A stretch of 14,699 bases of DNA from Chloroflexota bacterium (GCA_016210285.1 JACQUN010000178.1:1-14699), one strand, 5' to 3'; numbered from the stretch's first letter, positions 5,844-12,850 are shown. Notes: generated by a model from the letters alone, not told the origin. Translations and numbers: made by a program.

Positions 5844-6977
5844 GTGCCAGACTATCCGCACCAGTCGCAGCGCCCGCTCCGTCGCCTCTGCAAGCAGCGG
5901 GGCGGCCTGGCGCATGGCCTCTTCGAGAGGCATAGGCCCTGGGACAATAGCTAACGCGGCGTCTATACCGTGCTGGTGCACCTCCTGGTGGCCTGGCCCC
6001 AGGGAGCCGGCGATGGCGATGACGGGGATCCCCCTGGCCCTGGCGCGGCGGGCCACGGCCACCGGGGCCTTGTTGAAGGCGGTCTGCCAGTCCAGGCGCC
6101 CCTCACCCACCAGCACTAGGTGAGCCCCTTCCAGGTGTTCATCCAGATGGAGGGTCTCGCATACCAGGTCCGCCCCCGGCTGAAGCCGTGCCCCCAGGAA
6201 GGCGGCCAGCCCTGCCCCCAGGCCGCCAGACGCCCCTGCGCCGGCGAGGTCTTTCACCTCCACCCCCAGGTCGCGGCGCACCACGTAGGCCAGGCGCTCC
6301 AGCCCCCTGTCCAGCAGCTCCACCACCTCTGGCGTCGCCCCCTTCTGAGGGCCGTAGGTGCGGGCTGCACCCTGGGGCCCGCACAGGGGGTTGGTCACGT
6401 CCACCGCCACGATGATCTCGCTCTGCGGGATGCGGGGGTCGAGCCCGGCGCAGTCAACCCGCTCCAGGCTAAGGAGGGCGAGGCCCCCCCTGGGCAGGTG
6501 GTTGCCGCCGGCATCCAGCAGGCGCACCCCCAGGGCCTGGGCCATGCCCGCGCCACCTTCATTGGTGGCGCTGCCGCCCACTCCAATGATGAAGCGGCGA
6601 TACCCCTGGTCCAGGGCATGTCGGATAAACTCCCCCACCCCGTAGGTCGTGGTCACCAACGGGTCGCGCCGTTCAGGGGGGACCAGCACAAGGCCACAGG
6701 CCTGGGCGCTCTCAATCACTGCGGTGCGCCCGTCACCCATGACGCCCCAGCGGGCGGTCACCCGCTCCCCCAGAGGCCCTGAAACCTGGGACTGGTGATA
6801 GCGCCCCCCGGTGCTCTCCACCAGGGCGTCCAGTGTGCCGTCGCCGCCGTCGGCCACGGGGAGGGTGACCAGCTCGGCGGCTGGGAAGACGCGCCGAACC
6901 CCCTCGGCCATGGCCAAGGCAGCCTGCATCCCCGACAGGCTGCCTTTGAAGGACTGCGGTGCGATGAGGACCTTCAC
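5832..6977 (-). CDS. glxK: Glycerate 2-kinase (GarK/GlxK family)
   Basis: Phosphorylates D-glycerate to 2-phosphoglycerate with ATP, feeding glyoxylate/serine-derived glycerate into glycolysis. The protein has 381 residues, the family length. Motifs are VLIAPQSFKGSLSG (N-terminus), LPVADGGDGTLDALV (about 39-53), MGDGRTAVIESAQACGL, IGVGGSATNEGGAGMAQALG (131-150), and the C-terminal GEGRLDWQTAFNKAPVAVA. In the last motif Asn stands where Gly is usual. The start is the GTG at 6977, with AGGTGA upstream at 7-base spacing. An ATG at 7019 would add 14 unlike residues and overlap the upstream gene by 35 bases. It is last in the operon hydrolase-DUF192-kinase. The gene symbol is by family only. Confidence 0.92.
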   Translation of the reverse strand: MKVLIAPQSFKGSLSGMQAALAMAEGVRRVFPAAELVTLPVADGGDGTLDALVESTGGRYHQSQVSGPLGERVTARWGVMGDGRTAVIESAQACGLVLVPPERRDPLVTTTYGVGEFIRHALDQGYRRFIIGVGGSATNEGGAGMAQALGVRLLDAGGNHLPRGGLALLSLERVDCAGLDPRIPQSEIIVAVDVTNPLCGPQGAARTYGPQKGATPEVVELLDRGLERLAYVVRRDLGVEVKDLAGAGASGGLGAGLAAFLGARLQPGADLVCETLHLDEHLEGAHLVLVGEGRLDWQTAFNKAPVAVARRARARGIPVIAIAGSLGPGHQEVHQHGIDAALAIVPGPMPLEEAMRQAAPLLAEATERALRLVRIVWHSQR

Positions 6978-6984
6978 GCCATGG

Positions 6985-7590
6985 TCACCTGAGCCGGAGG
7001 TCTGCCCGCATCCCGACACTCACGCCGAGCTCCTGGGCCAGTCCTGCGTTGATCTCCAGAGCGTAGAGGGCGGTGCCGCGGGCGGTGTAGATGCTGAGCT
7101 CAGCATCCGGCTTCCCCGGCTCCGGGAGCATGGTCTGAATGTCCACTATGACGCCGGAGGGGTCCAGGAAGAGGAGGTCCAGAGGGACCAGGGTGTTTTT
7201 CATCCAGAAGGACCAGCGGCTGGGTGCATCGAAGACGAAGAGCATCCCCTGGTCCCTGGGGAGGGATGCCCGCTCCATCAGGCCGCGGGTCCGCTCCTCT
7301 GCGGTGTCCGCGACCTCCAGGCGGAAGCGATGCCCGTTGATGGCGACGTAGGGGGGTGCTGGCGTGGCGGTCGGCGAAGGTTCTGGGGTTGGAGAAGGGG
7401 GTGCAGCCGTCGGGGCAGGGGTTGGAGTCGGCGTTGAAGTGGGTGGAGGGCTGGCCGGGGTGCTGCAGGCGGCGGCCAACACCATGCTCAGGAACAGGGT
7501 AGGGACGAGCCCGAACGCGGCCACTGGAGGGGTTCTGGGGACCCTTCCTGGCGAAGAGGGGCGCCCAGACCTGGACTGAGGGGGCTTCAC
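6985..7590 (-). CDS. DUF192 lipoprotein
   Basis: Secreted DUF192 protein of 201 residues, biochemical function unknown. Residues 26-42 form a hydrophobic signal ending in LAAAC, a lipobox-like site with Cys42 as the lipidated residue. Residues 43-80 are a flexible Pro/Thr/Ala linker (TPTPTPAPT-type repeats). Such linkers are common in exported Chloroflexota proteins in my recollection. The DUF192 domain spans about residues 85-200, with RGLMERASLP, FWMKNTLVPLDLLFLD and IVDIQTMLPEP. The GTG start at 7590 directly abuts the stop of the upstream hydrolase (zero gap) and has only a weak GGGG-type ribosome binding site, so translation is probably coupled. Lipidation versus cleavage by signal peptidase I is not certain. 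Confidence 0.85.
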   Translation of the reverse strand: MKPPQSRSGRPSSPGRVPRTPPVAAFGLVPTLFLSMVLAAACSTPASPPPTSTPTPTPAPTAAPPSPTPEPSPTATPAPPYVAINGHRFRLEVADTAEERTRGLMERASLPRDQGMLFVFDAPSRWSFWMKNTLVPLDLLFLDPSGVIVDIQTMLPEPGKPDAELSIYTARGTALYALEINAGLAQELGVSVGMRADLRLR

Positions 7591-8370
7591 CTAGGTTATC
7601 CCCACTTCTGCCAGCCAGTCCAGCACCACCTTGTTGAACATCTCTGGCTGGTCCACGTTGGAGCCGTGGCCCGCGCCAGGGAGGAAGGCGAGCTGTGCTC
7701 CCGGGATGTGCTGGTGCATGTAGAGGGAGGGAGCAATGAAGTTGCCGTCTCTTGTTCCGCAGATGATGAGGGTGGGCACCTTGATGGCCTCAATGGGGAG
7801 CATGGGGACGTCGTACATCACCCGCTTGTTGACGTTGGAGAGGCCGATGGGGTTGTGCCTGCGCATGAGGTCCGGCGTGGTGTAGTAGTCGTCCCGGGCG
7901 TGAGGGCTCTGGAGGAACGCCTCAATGCCACCCTCCTCCAGGAGCTTCGAGACCTGCCGTCGGACCGCCTGCCACTGGGCGTGGCGCCCCGGGTTACGGT
8001 ATCCAGGGCCGGTGTCACACAGGATGAGGGCCTTGCACATCTCAGGGTGCCCAAGATAGAAGTTCATGGCGACGACGCCCCCCAGGGAGAGGCCGCCGAT
8101 GATGCCTTGCCTCACCCCCAGGTGGCGGAGGAGTTGGTGCTGGTCCTCCACCGCAAGGGGCATGGAGTAGCGCTCCGGGTCTGCCGGGGCGTCCGACTGC
8201 CCGTGGCCCCGCATGTCGTACGTGATGAAGCGACACCTCTGGGAGAGGGCAGGGACCTGGGTCTTCCACATGGCCGTGGTGCCGGCGAAGCCGTGGAGCA
8301 GGAGGAAGGGGAGGCCGCTTCCGTGTTCCTCGTAGTAGAGGTTGACCCCGTTCGCCAAGGCTTTCGGCAT
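7591..8370 (-). CDS. Alpha/beta hydrolase
   Basis: Alpha/beta-hydrolase fold enzyme of 259 residues, probably an esterase or lactone/enol hydrolase; the substrate is not recognisable. The oxyanion region is LLLHGFAG (24-30). The nucleophile elbow is GGLSLGG (Ser95). The acid is Asp208 in CGTRDGN and the base is His235 in GAGHGSN. YDMRGHGQSD (51-60) is the usual strand-4 turn. The pattern resembles 3-oxoadipate enol-lactonase-like hydrolases, but that would be over-reading. The ATG at 8370 has GGGGG seven bases upstream. It is first in the minus-strand operon with DUF192 and glycerate kinase, downstream of a likely promoter at 8401-8429. Confidence 0.9.
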   Translation of the reverse strand: MPKALANGVNLYYEEHGSGLPFLLLHGFAGTTAMWKTQVPALSQRCRFITYDMRGHGQSDAPADPERYSMPLAVEDQHQLLRHLGVRQGIIGGLSLGGVVAMNFYLGHPEMCKALILCDTGPGYRNPGRHAQWQAVRRQVSKLLEEGGIEAFLQSPHARDDYYTTPDLMRRHNPIGLSNVNKRVMYDVPMLPIEAIKVPTLIICGTRDGNFIAPSLYMHQHIPGAQLAFLPGAGHGSNVDQPEMFNKVVLDWLAEVGIT

Positions 8371-8378
8371 AGAACGCC

Positions 8379-8391
8379 CCCTTTGAAAGGG
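8379..8391. promoter_or_regulatory. 13-base palindrome at the predicted start of the minus-strand operon
   Basis: CCCTTTGAAAGGG is a perfect 6+6 palindrome around one base. It lies just downstream of the predicted -10 box (8401-8406), about where transcription would begin, and overlaps the ribosome binding region of the hydrolase gene. It could be an operator or a small 5' hairpin. Confidence 0.35.
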
Positions 8392-8400
8392 TCTGGTGAC

Positions 8401-8429
8401 ATCATAACGGATGCCCCGCGCCTGTGGAA
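8401..8429 (-). promoter_or_regulatory. Likely promoter of hydrolase-DUF192-glycerate kinase operon
   Basis: Read on the minus strand, TTCCAC (8429-8424) and TATGAT (8406-8401) are 17 bases apart. The -10 matches consensus at five of six positions; the -35 is weaker. The predicted start is near 8394, giving a leader of about 24 bases to the ATG at 8370. Confidence 0.4.
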
Positions 8430-8511
8430 GGGGCGGCCAGTCCTGCCCCGCTCAGGGTTCATTAAAGCACGTCAGAACATTTAACTTTGCGAGCCTACCC
8501 CGCTCAGCTTT

Positions 8512-8529
8512 GCAGGTATTGGCAAGCTT
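8512..8529 (+). repeat. Degenerate repeat unit, left of the orphan membrane gene
   Basis: GCAGGTATTGGCAAGCTT is identical at 15 of 18 positions to the start of the repeat at 9816. It also fits the pattern GCAGGTRTTGNNNRGCTT shared by all three copies (8512, 9751, 9816), all in the same orientation. The match does not extend beyond these 18 bases. The copies flank the lower-GC membrane protein gene. Chance resemblance is possible. Confidence 0.35.
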
Positions 8530-8585
8530 AAGGGTATTGGGAGACCTTAGGGGGACTCTAAGTCCGGTCCGGTTCCACTACCGGG

Positions 8586-9530
8586 TTACCGAAAGAGCCA
8601 GTTGATTAGAACAGACACTGCTCCTGTGAGTAGAGGCAACAACGTCAGCAATATCCGTGGTGACGATAGATACTTGGCTCTACCCAGTCGGCTTTGTGCC
8701 TCAGCCATGGCGATTACACGTCGTACTATTGGCCACGCCCCAAGAGCAGATAGAACAAGCCCCAGGGCAACTGAGCTTAACATGGCTAGTCGCACTGGGG
8801 CGTAGTCACTCACAATGTCAGATAGGAGGTTCTTGCCTAAGACTATTGCCAATCCGACGCTGGCTGCTAGGAACACTCCGCCTCCGGTGTACACGTACCA
8901 GAACCTCAAAGTCTTCCTGAAGTGCTCTGCGTTTCTTTCTATCGTTGCTTCCGGGTAGCCGCTTCTGTCCTTCCATGAGAGGTAGGGCCGCGCAACGTAT
9001 TGTCTGTACAGACCTTTGCCAAGAATGCCTGACGCTGCGGCCAAGGCTACGCTCCCGAGAGAGATGAATATAAGTGTTGCGAGCGTTCCAGGCGATTCCA
9101 GCCCATAAGTCACTACGGCGAATGCAAGCCAGGACAAAGCAGCGGAAACTGCTGCAGCCATAAATAAACGGGTCGTTTCAGCCATGTCGCCACCCCATAC
9201 CCACGCCTCCACTTCATCTGCGGACGGTTCGTTTATACCCGCAATTTCTATTTCTGTGCGGGACATTGGCCTATCCTGCGGTCTCGAAAGCACAAGCATT
9301 AATTCAGCGATAGCACTATTAGGCGGCTTCCCAGACTCAATCGTGTCCTTCAAGGCTCCAACAGCCTTTGCTAAACGCTCAATCCATTTCTGATCGTACT
9401 GATACGGGTTGCGCATCACGTAGCGCACTGCGGCGTTACCCAAGGTCGCGAGGGATGCCGGGTCTCGTGAAGTTTTCAACACTTGGTTAGAACTAGGCAA
9501 ACCTTTGAGTTGCTGCTCATCTTGTGCCAC
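8586..9530 (-). CDS. Orphan integral membrane protein, five predicted helices
   Basis: Not recognised. The protein has 314 residues. The first 115 or so are soluble and charged (many Glu/Arg/Lys, including NPYQYDQKWIERLAKAVGAL). Hydrophobic segments follow at about 122-143, 149-170, 209-231, 247-268 and 292-311. A loop (175-208) rich in Arg, Tyr and Glu lies between helices 2 and 3. The protein ends with a helix and the tail NWLFR. The GTG start at 9530 has AGGAGG (9543-9538) seven bases upstream, supporting a real gene. Base composition and codon use are visibly less GC-biased than in all neighbours, with more A/T third positions, suggesting recent acquisition. It is a single-gene unit flanked by non-coding DNA on both sides. 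No catalytic motif is seen. Whether it is a sensor, transporter or phage-defence effector cannot be said. Confidence 0.75.
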   Translation of the reverse strand: MAQDEQQLKGLPSSNQVLKTSRDPASLATLGNAAVRYVMRNPYQYDQKWIERLAKAVGALKDTIESGKPPNSAIAELMLVLSRPQDRPMSRTEIEIAGINEPSADEVEAWVWGGDMAETTRLFMAAAVSAALSWLAFAVVTYGLESPGTLATLIFISLGSVALAAASGILGKGLYRQYVARPYLSWKDRSGYPEATIERNAEHFRKTLRFWYVYTGGGVFLAASVGLAIVLGKNLLSDIVSDYAPVRLAMLSSVALGLVLSALGAWPIVRRVIAMAEAQSRLGRAKYLSSPRILLTLLPLLTGAVSVLINWLFR

Positions 9531-9573
9531 TTAGCTCCCTCCTGGAGGAAAACTGCGAGTCGCTTGATACCGC

Positions 9574-9579
9574 ATTATA
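9574..9579 (-). promoter_or_regulatory. Perfect -10 hexamer upstream of the membrane gene
   Basis: TATAAT on the minus strand, 44 bases before the GTG start at 9530. No recognisable -35 hexamer is found 16-18 bases upstream and no TGn extension is present, so the promoter call rests on the -10 only. Confidence 0.25.
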
Positions 9580-9750
9580 CTGCTGAGCGACGACCTGCCC
9601 GGAGCTAGTCGGTTTCACTGAGGGGGCTGACTATACGAGACGATCGCTTGCGACAGATAGACTGCGATGTGGGGCTGTTCTGAGACCTGTCGGCACTGAC
9701 GGTTCAGTTAACCGCAACCTGCAAATCACCGCTTCTTTCTCCGGAGTACT

Positions 9751-9788
9751 GCAGGTGTTGCCCGGCTTATCCCCCCTTAGGCTCGCCA
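9751..9788 (+). repeat. 38-base degenerate direct repeat, copy 1
   Basis: This copy matches the copy at 9816-9853 at 28 of 38 positions without gaps. The ends are best conserved (GCAGGT at the left, GCTCGCCA at the right). The copies start 65 bases apart. The first 18 bases also resemble 8512-8529. Confidence 0.5.
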
Positions 9789-9815
9789 ATCCCGGCTACC
9801 GGGCCCAGAAGTAGC

Positions 9816-9853
9816 GCAGGTATTGCTGAGCTTGTCCTTCCACAAGCTCGCCA
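9816..9853 (+). repeat. 38-base degenerate direct repeat, copy 2, with perfect 8-bp hairpin
   Basis: Second copy of the intergenic repeat. It contains GAGCTTGT (9828-9835) and ACAAGCTC (9842-9849), exact complements around the loop CCTTCC. The hairpin lies 53 bases past the stop of the minus-strand DUF4387 gene and may help end its transcript. It lacks a T-tract on either strand. It looks like a dispersed intergenic palindromic repeat. Confidence 0.5.
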
Positions 9854-9902
9854 TGACGAGAACAAGGGCAAGGTGCCGACAGCGCCTCTTTGAAGCTGGG
9901 CC

Positions 9903-10220
9903 CTAGGCCTCCAGAGGCACCTCCACATCCAGCAGGGGGGCGTGCTGCTGGGCCCCATAGACATCGCTATCCCCCAGGTCGCCGGATGGGATGGGGCGCG
10001 GGATGGTGCACTTGAAGGCCAGCCCCCGTGGGTACTCCACGAAGTTGCACTGGGCCTCCGGCACCTGGTAGAGGCGGGCGAAGAGCATGGGGTTGATGAC
10101 CCCCGTCTGCTGCACCCGCCGGAAGGTCGCCTCGTCCTTGAACATGATGTCGAAGGTGATTTCAAAGGCGCCGGAGTTCTTGCTTCGGATGACCCCTGCC
10201 AGATTGCGTAGCTTTGCCAT
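9903..10220 (-). CDS. DUF4387 family protein
   Basis: Protein of 105 residues that matches DUF4387, a small family found next to, or fused with, AtuA-family (DUF1446) proteins. Recognisable elements are LRNLAGVIRSKNSGAFEITFD at the N-terminus, the TGVINPMLFARLYQVPE segment (39-55) and the GLAFKCTIPRPIPSGDLGDSD segment (66-86). The ATG at 10220 has GGGGGAT upstream, 15 bases after the stop of the AtuA-like gene, so the two form an operon. Function is unknown; it is probably an accessory subunit of the AtuA-like protein. No signal peptide or membrane helix is seen. Confidence 0.85.
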   Translation of the reverse strand: MAKLRNLAGVIRSKNSGAFEITFDIMFKDEATFRRVQQTGVINPMLFARLYQVPEAQCNFVEYPRGLAFKCTIPRPIPSGDLGDSDVYGAQQHAPLLDVEVPLEA

Positions 10221-10235
10221 GACTATCCCCCGCAG

Positions 10236-11606
10236 CTACAGGTTGACTGTCTGGATGCGGAACATCTCCAGGGGGTCGTCGGGTTCCACCAGATGCCAGA
10301 TGTTGAAGCGGTACACCGGCCCCGCATCGATGTCGTGGGGGGAGTAGGGGAAGGCCATGTTTCCCGCGCTGCACAGTCGCCCTGGGTAGGGGGTGTGCAG
10401 CAGCGCCCCGTGGACCATGTTCATGATGGCGCTGGAGGTGTGCTGCTCCGGGGCAATGCACTCCGCCAGGATGCACACCTCGTGGGGCAGGTGGTCGCGC
10501 TGGGGCTCCCAGGGGCCCATCACGGCGTCCCTTCCATAGGCACGGAAGAGGAGGCGGAACCCCTCAGGGTTGAAGCCCTGCGCCGCCGCCTGGGGGCGCA
10601 CCCTGGCCTCCACGGTGGCGAAGAAGCCATCGAGCTGGGCGATGAGGTCCGGGTCTCGGGTGGCACCGATGGTGACGGTGCGATAGCCCACCAGCTCGGC
10701 CCCCTCCAGCTTGATGGTGTAGTGCGGCGCGGGGACGAACCGGGAGCCGGTGACCTTGACGGCCCTGGGCGTGGCCTGGGTGTAGGTCGCCTGGGACGTG
10801 TCCAGCATACCGGGGGGCTCGTAGAGGTGGATGGGACTGGAGTTCTCGTAGAGGGTGTGAGAGGAGACCCGCAGGACATTGCAGATTCCCCCGGGGTTGG
10901 TGGGCTCCACCTGGAAGCTGTCTCGGCGGACGCGGCCCAGGATGCCGGTGGTCACCCCGGGCATCGGCTCGGCGATCATGGCGCCGCACTCGATGGTCTT
11001 GGCCATGTGCCAGGACAGGGCAGGGTCATAGCCCTGCTTGAGGGGGACCGAGGCGAAGAGGGCGGAGTCGCTGGAGCGGCCGGCGATGACCACCTGGGCC
11101 CCCTGGGCCAGGGCCTGCTGGTAGGGCTCGGGCCCCATCATCCCCACGATATGGGTTGCACGCTGGACGGCCTCCTCAGTCAGGGGTGGCACGGGCCCCA
11201 GGGGGCGGGTGCGTCCCTCTCGCAAGCGCCGCAGGACGTACTCCTTGTCCTGCTCCGAGTCTATCAGGGCCAGGCGGAAGTGCAGGCCCTGCTCGCGAGC
11301 GATCTCCCGTATGATGCCCTCATAGAGCCGGAGATGGTCGCGGCCTCCGGCGATGCCCGCAGAGCCAACCAGGAAAGGGATACCCTTGTGGAGCGCCCCC
11401 GCGATCATCGTCGCCAGGGACTGCTTCAGGCCCTCCTTGTGGGTCATGGCCCGCCCGGAGCCCAGGTAGTAGGGGCCGGGGTCGGAGCTGCCTCCGTCGG
11501 CCCCGATGACGTCGGGGTCCAGGGCCAGCCCCATCTCGAAGACCTCCGGGTCGGTGCCGGCGCCGTGCATCAGGCCGCCGCCTACCAGGACCTTTACCTC
11601 GTCCAC
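10236..11606 (-). CDS. AtuA-like (DUF1446) acyclic-terpene-utilisation family protein
   Basis: Protein of 456 residues of the AtuA/DUF1446 family. AtuA is encoded in the citronellol/geranol degradation cluster of Pseudomonas, but its reaction is not firmly known. The N-terminus VKVLVGGGLMHGAGTDPEVF is followed by DPDVIGADGGSSDPGPYYLG (about 30-49), a segment typical of the family. Further on are VGSAGIAGGRDHLRLY and VIAGRSSDSALFASVPL, and the C-terminal half retains GRDAVMGPWEPQ. The start is the GTG at 11606, with a perfect AGGAGG (11618-11613) six bases upstream. The open frame continues upstream to 11687 but without a site. It is divergent from the hydrolase at 11843 and is followed after 15 bases by its usual DUF4387 partner. 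The substrate is unknown; a terpenoid role should not be assumed. Confidence 0.9.
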   Translation of the reverse strand: MDEVKVLVGGGLMHGAGTDPEVFEMGLALDPDVIGADGGSSDPGPYYLGSGRAMTHKEGLKQSLATMIAGALHKGIPFLVGSAGIAGGRDHLRLYEGIIREIAREQGLHFRLALIDSEQDKEYVLRRLREGRTRPLGPVPPLTEEAVQRATHIVGMMGPEPYQQALAQGAQVVIAGRSSDSALFASVPLKQGYDPALSWHMAKTIECGAMIAEPMPGVTTGILGRVRRDSFQVEPTNPGGICNVLRVSSHTLYENSSPIHLYEPPGMLDTSQATYTQATPRAVKVTGSRFVPAPHYTIKLEGAELVGYRTVTIGATRDPDLIAQLDGFFATVEARVRPQAAAQGFNPEGFRLLFRAYGRDAVMGPWEPQRDHLPHEVCILAECIAPEQHTSSAIMNMVHGALLHTPYPGRLCSAGNMAFPYSPHDIDAGPVYRFNIWHLVEPDDPLEMFRIQTVNL

Positions 11607-11744
11607 TGCGCTCCTCCTGAACAGGATGCCCGAGTGTGTGGAGGGAAGGCACAACGTTTTTCGTAGCGATCGCCGCTTCCCTTCCACCGTCCCTCACGGT
11701 AGCACCTTTTGTCAGAAGAGGCAAGCCTTTTCCGCCGCTTTCTC

Positions 11745-11773
11745 TTGACACCCTGGTGGCAGGGCTCTACACT
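11745..11773 (+). promoter_or_regulatory. Strong sigma70-type promoter of the hydrolase-lyase-CoA transferase cluster
   Basis: A perfect TTGACA (11745-11750) and TACACT (11768-11773) are separated by exactly 17 bases. Transcription would start near 11780. An in-frame ATG at 11783 lies practically at that start, so a leaderless form of the hydrolase is conceivable beside the site-led starts at 11843/11858. Confidence 0.6.
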
Positions 11774-11779
11774 GCCACC
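11755..11779. promoter_or_regulatory. Perfect 8+8 inverted repeat covering the -10 region (likely operator)
   Basis: GGTGGCAG (11755-11762) and CTGCCACC (11772-11779) are exact reverse complements around a 9-base spacer that contains most of the -10 box. The arms lie in the promoter spacer and at about -8 to -1. A dimeric regulator bound here would block RNA polymerase, which is the classic position for a repressor operator. The regulator is not encoded in the visible window. Confidence 0.6.
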
Positions 11780-11842
11780 GGAATGAGCAGGCTGCCCTCG
11801 CCGCAAGGGGGGGTGTCGCAGCGGGAAGGGCAGATTCTCTGT

Positions 11843-12778
11843 ATGGCAGGAGGAGTTGTGCCAGAGGACTTCGGGCTCCATCTGCTTGAGGCGGCGCGGC
11901 TCTCCGGGACCACCGTCGCCGAGCCCCGGGAGGCCCAGGACCGATACGTGGTCGCCAACGGCCTGCGGCTGCACTACCTGGACTGGGGCGGCGACGGGAA
12001 GCCGTGGATGCTCTGCCTCCACGGTGGGTCCCAGAACGCCCATATGTGGGACTTCACCGCCCTGGCCTTCTGCGACCGCTATCACATCATCGCCCTGGAC
12101 CAGCGGGGGCATGGCGATAGCCAGTGGGCCCCTGATGGTGACTATGGTATCGAGGCGCACCAGAGGGACATCGCAGCCTTCGTGGACGCCCTTGGGATGG
12201 ACCGCTTTGTCCTGGTGGGCCTCTCTATGGGTGGCCGCAACGCCTACACCTTCGCTGCCGGGCACCCCGACCGGGTGCGGGCGCTGGCGGTGGTGGACGT
12301 GGGCCCCGAGATCCGCCGCCAGGGGGCGGAGCGCATCGGGCAGTTTGTGACACAGGACGACGAGCTGGACTCCTTTGAGGCGTTCGTGCAGCGGACGAAG
12401 CAGTACAACTTCCGGCGGCCGGAGTGGCAGATCCGCGGCAGCCTGCGCCACAACCTGAAGCAGCTCCCCAGCGGGCGCTGGACCTGGAAGTACGACCGCG
12501 TCCTTCGAGACCCCGCCCGGCGGGCGCGTCGGCCTGCGGTGGCGAGTCCATCCTCCTGGGAGGCGTGGAGCAGCATCCGCTGCCCCGTGCTGCTGGCCCG
12601 GGGTGGTGAAAGTGACATCCTGGCGCCGGAGGTGGCCCAGCGGATGCAGGCGACGCTTCCGGGGGTGCGCCTGGTGGAGGTCCCGGGCGCTGGCCACCTG
12701 GTTCCCGGCGACAACCCCGTAGGATGGGAGCAGGCGTTGCGGGCCTTCCTGCAGGACCTTGGGGGTAGGGACCTGTAG
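11843..12778 (+). CDS. Alpha/beta hydrolase
   Basis: Alpha/beta-hydrolase fold enzyme of 311 residues from the ATG at 11843, substrate unknown. Residues 34-50 contain DRYVVANGLRLHYLDWG, the usual first strands. LHGGSQNAHMW (59-69) is the oxyanion loop. LDQRGHGDSQWAP follows. The nucleophile elbow is VGLSMGGRNA (Ser128). The acid is Asp258 in GGESDILAP and the base His285 in PGAGHLVPGDNP. An in-frame GTG at 11858, behind AGGAGG (11848-11853, four-base spacer), is an equally good start, and an ATG at 11783 would be leaderless. It is divergent from the AtuA-like gene and 90 bases upstream of the lyase gene. It may hydrolyse an ester, lactone or C-C bond in the pathway; no closer call is justified. 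Confidence 0.88.
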   Translation: MAGGVVPEDFGLHLLEAARLSGTTVAEPREAQDRYVVANGLRLHYLDWGGDGKPWMLCLHGGSQNAHMWDFTALAFCDRYHIIALDQRGHGDSQWAPDGDYGIEAHQRDIAAFVDALGMDRFVLVGLSMGGRNAYTFAAGHPDRVRALAVVDVGPEIRRQGAERIGQFVTQDDELDSFEAFVQRTKQYNFRRPEWQIRGSLRHNLKQLPSGRWTWKYDRVLRDPARRARRPAVASPSSWEAWSSIRCPVLLARGGESDILAPEVAQRMQATLPGVRLVEVPGAGHLVPGDNPVGWEQALRAFLQDLGGRDL

Positions 12779-12799
12779 GTTCGTGGGAAGTGCCTGGGT

Positions 12800-12850
12800 G
12801 GAACCCTTTGCTTCAAGAGAAGGTTCCCCAGAGTTCCCTCTGAAAGAACC
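12800..12850 (+). promoter_or_regulatory. Leader with mutually exclusive hairpins before the lyase gene
   Basis: GGAACC (12800-12805) can pair with GGTTCC (12822-12827). The latter can instead pair, as GGTTC (12822-12826), with GAACC (12846-12850), enclosing a second stem CAGAG (12829-12833)/CTCTG (12838-12842). The two folds exclude each other, and the second ends eight bases before the ribosome binding site (12858-12863). This arrangement resembles an attenuator or translation switch, but it is short and could arise by chance. No known riboswitch class is recognised. Confidence 0.3.

Larger units (their letters stand above)
9531..9902. other. 372-base intergenic region with repeats and hairpins
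   Basis: No gene is seen. From left to right it holds the ribosome binding site of the membrane gene and a perfect minus-strand TATAAT. An imperfectly informative middle part contains a small inverted repeat (CGGTT 9700-9704/AACCG 9710-9714). Two degenerate 38-base direct repeats (9751 and 9816) follow, with a CCCGG-CTA-CCGGG hairpin (9791-9803) between them. The region separates two minus-strand genes, so terminator function for the DUF4387 gene is likely somewhere in the repeat part. Confidence 0.6.

Noticed and set aside
7666..8484. A 272-codon plus-strand open frame opposite the alpha/beta hydrolase
   Set aside because: The minus-strand frame has a complete catalytic triad and family motifs; the plus-strand translation has none.
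9531..9902. Possible CRISPR array or RNA gene in the intergenic region
   Set aside because: Only two degenerate repeat copies with a short gap are present, with no regular spacers, and no tRNA fold or conserved RNA could be built.
10293..11666. A 457-codon plus-strand open frame opposite the AtuA-like gene
   Set aside because: It mirrors the AtuA-like gene, is rich in Gly/His/Val without any motif, and has no convincing ribosome binding site. The minus strand explains the region.
11665..11674. GCGATCGC octamer palindrome near 11665-11674
   Set aside because: It is a short palindrome expected by chance in GC-rich DNA; one copy gives no support for a site.
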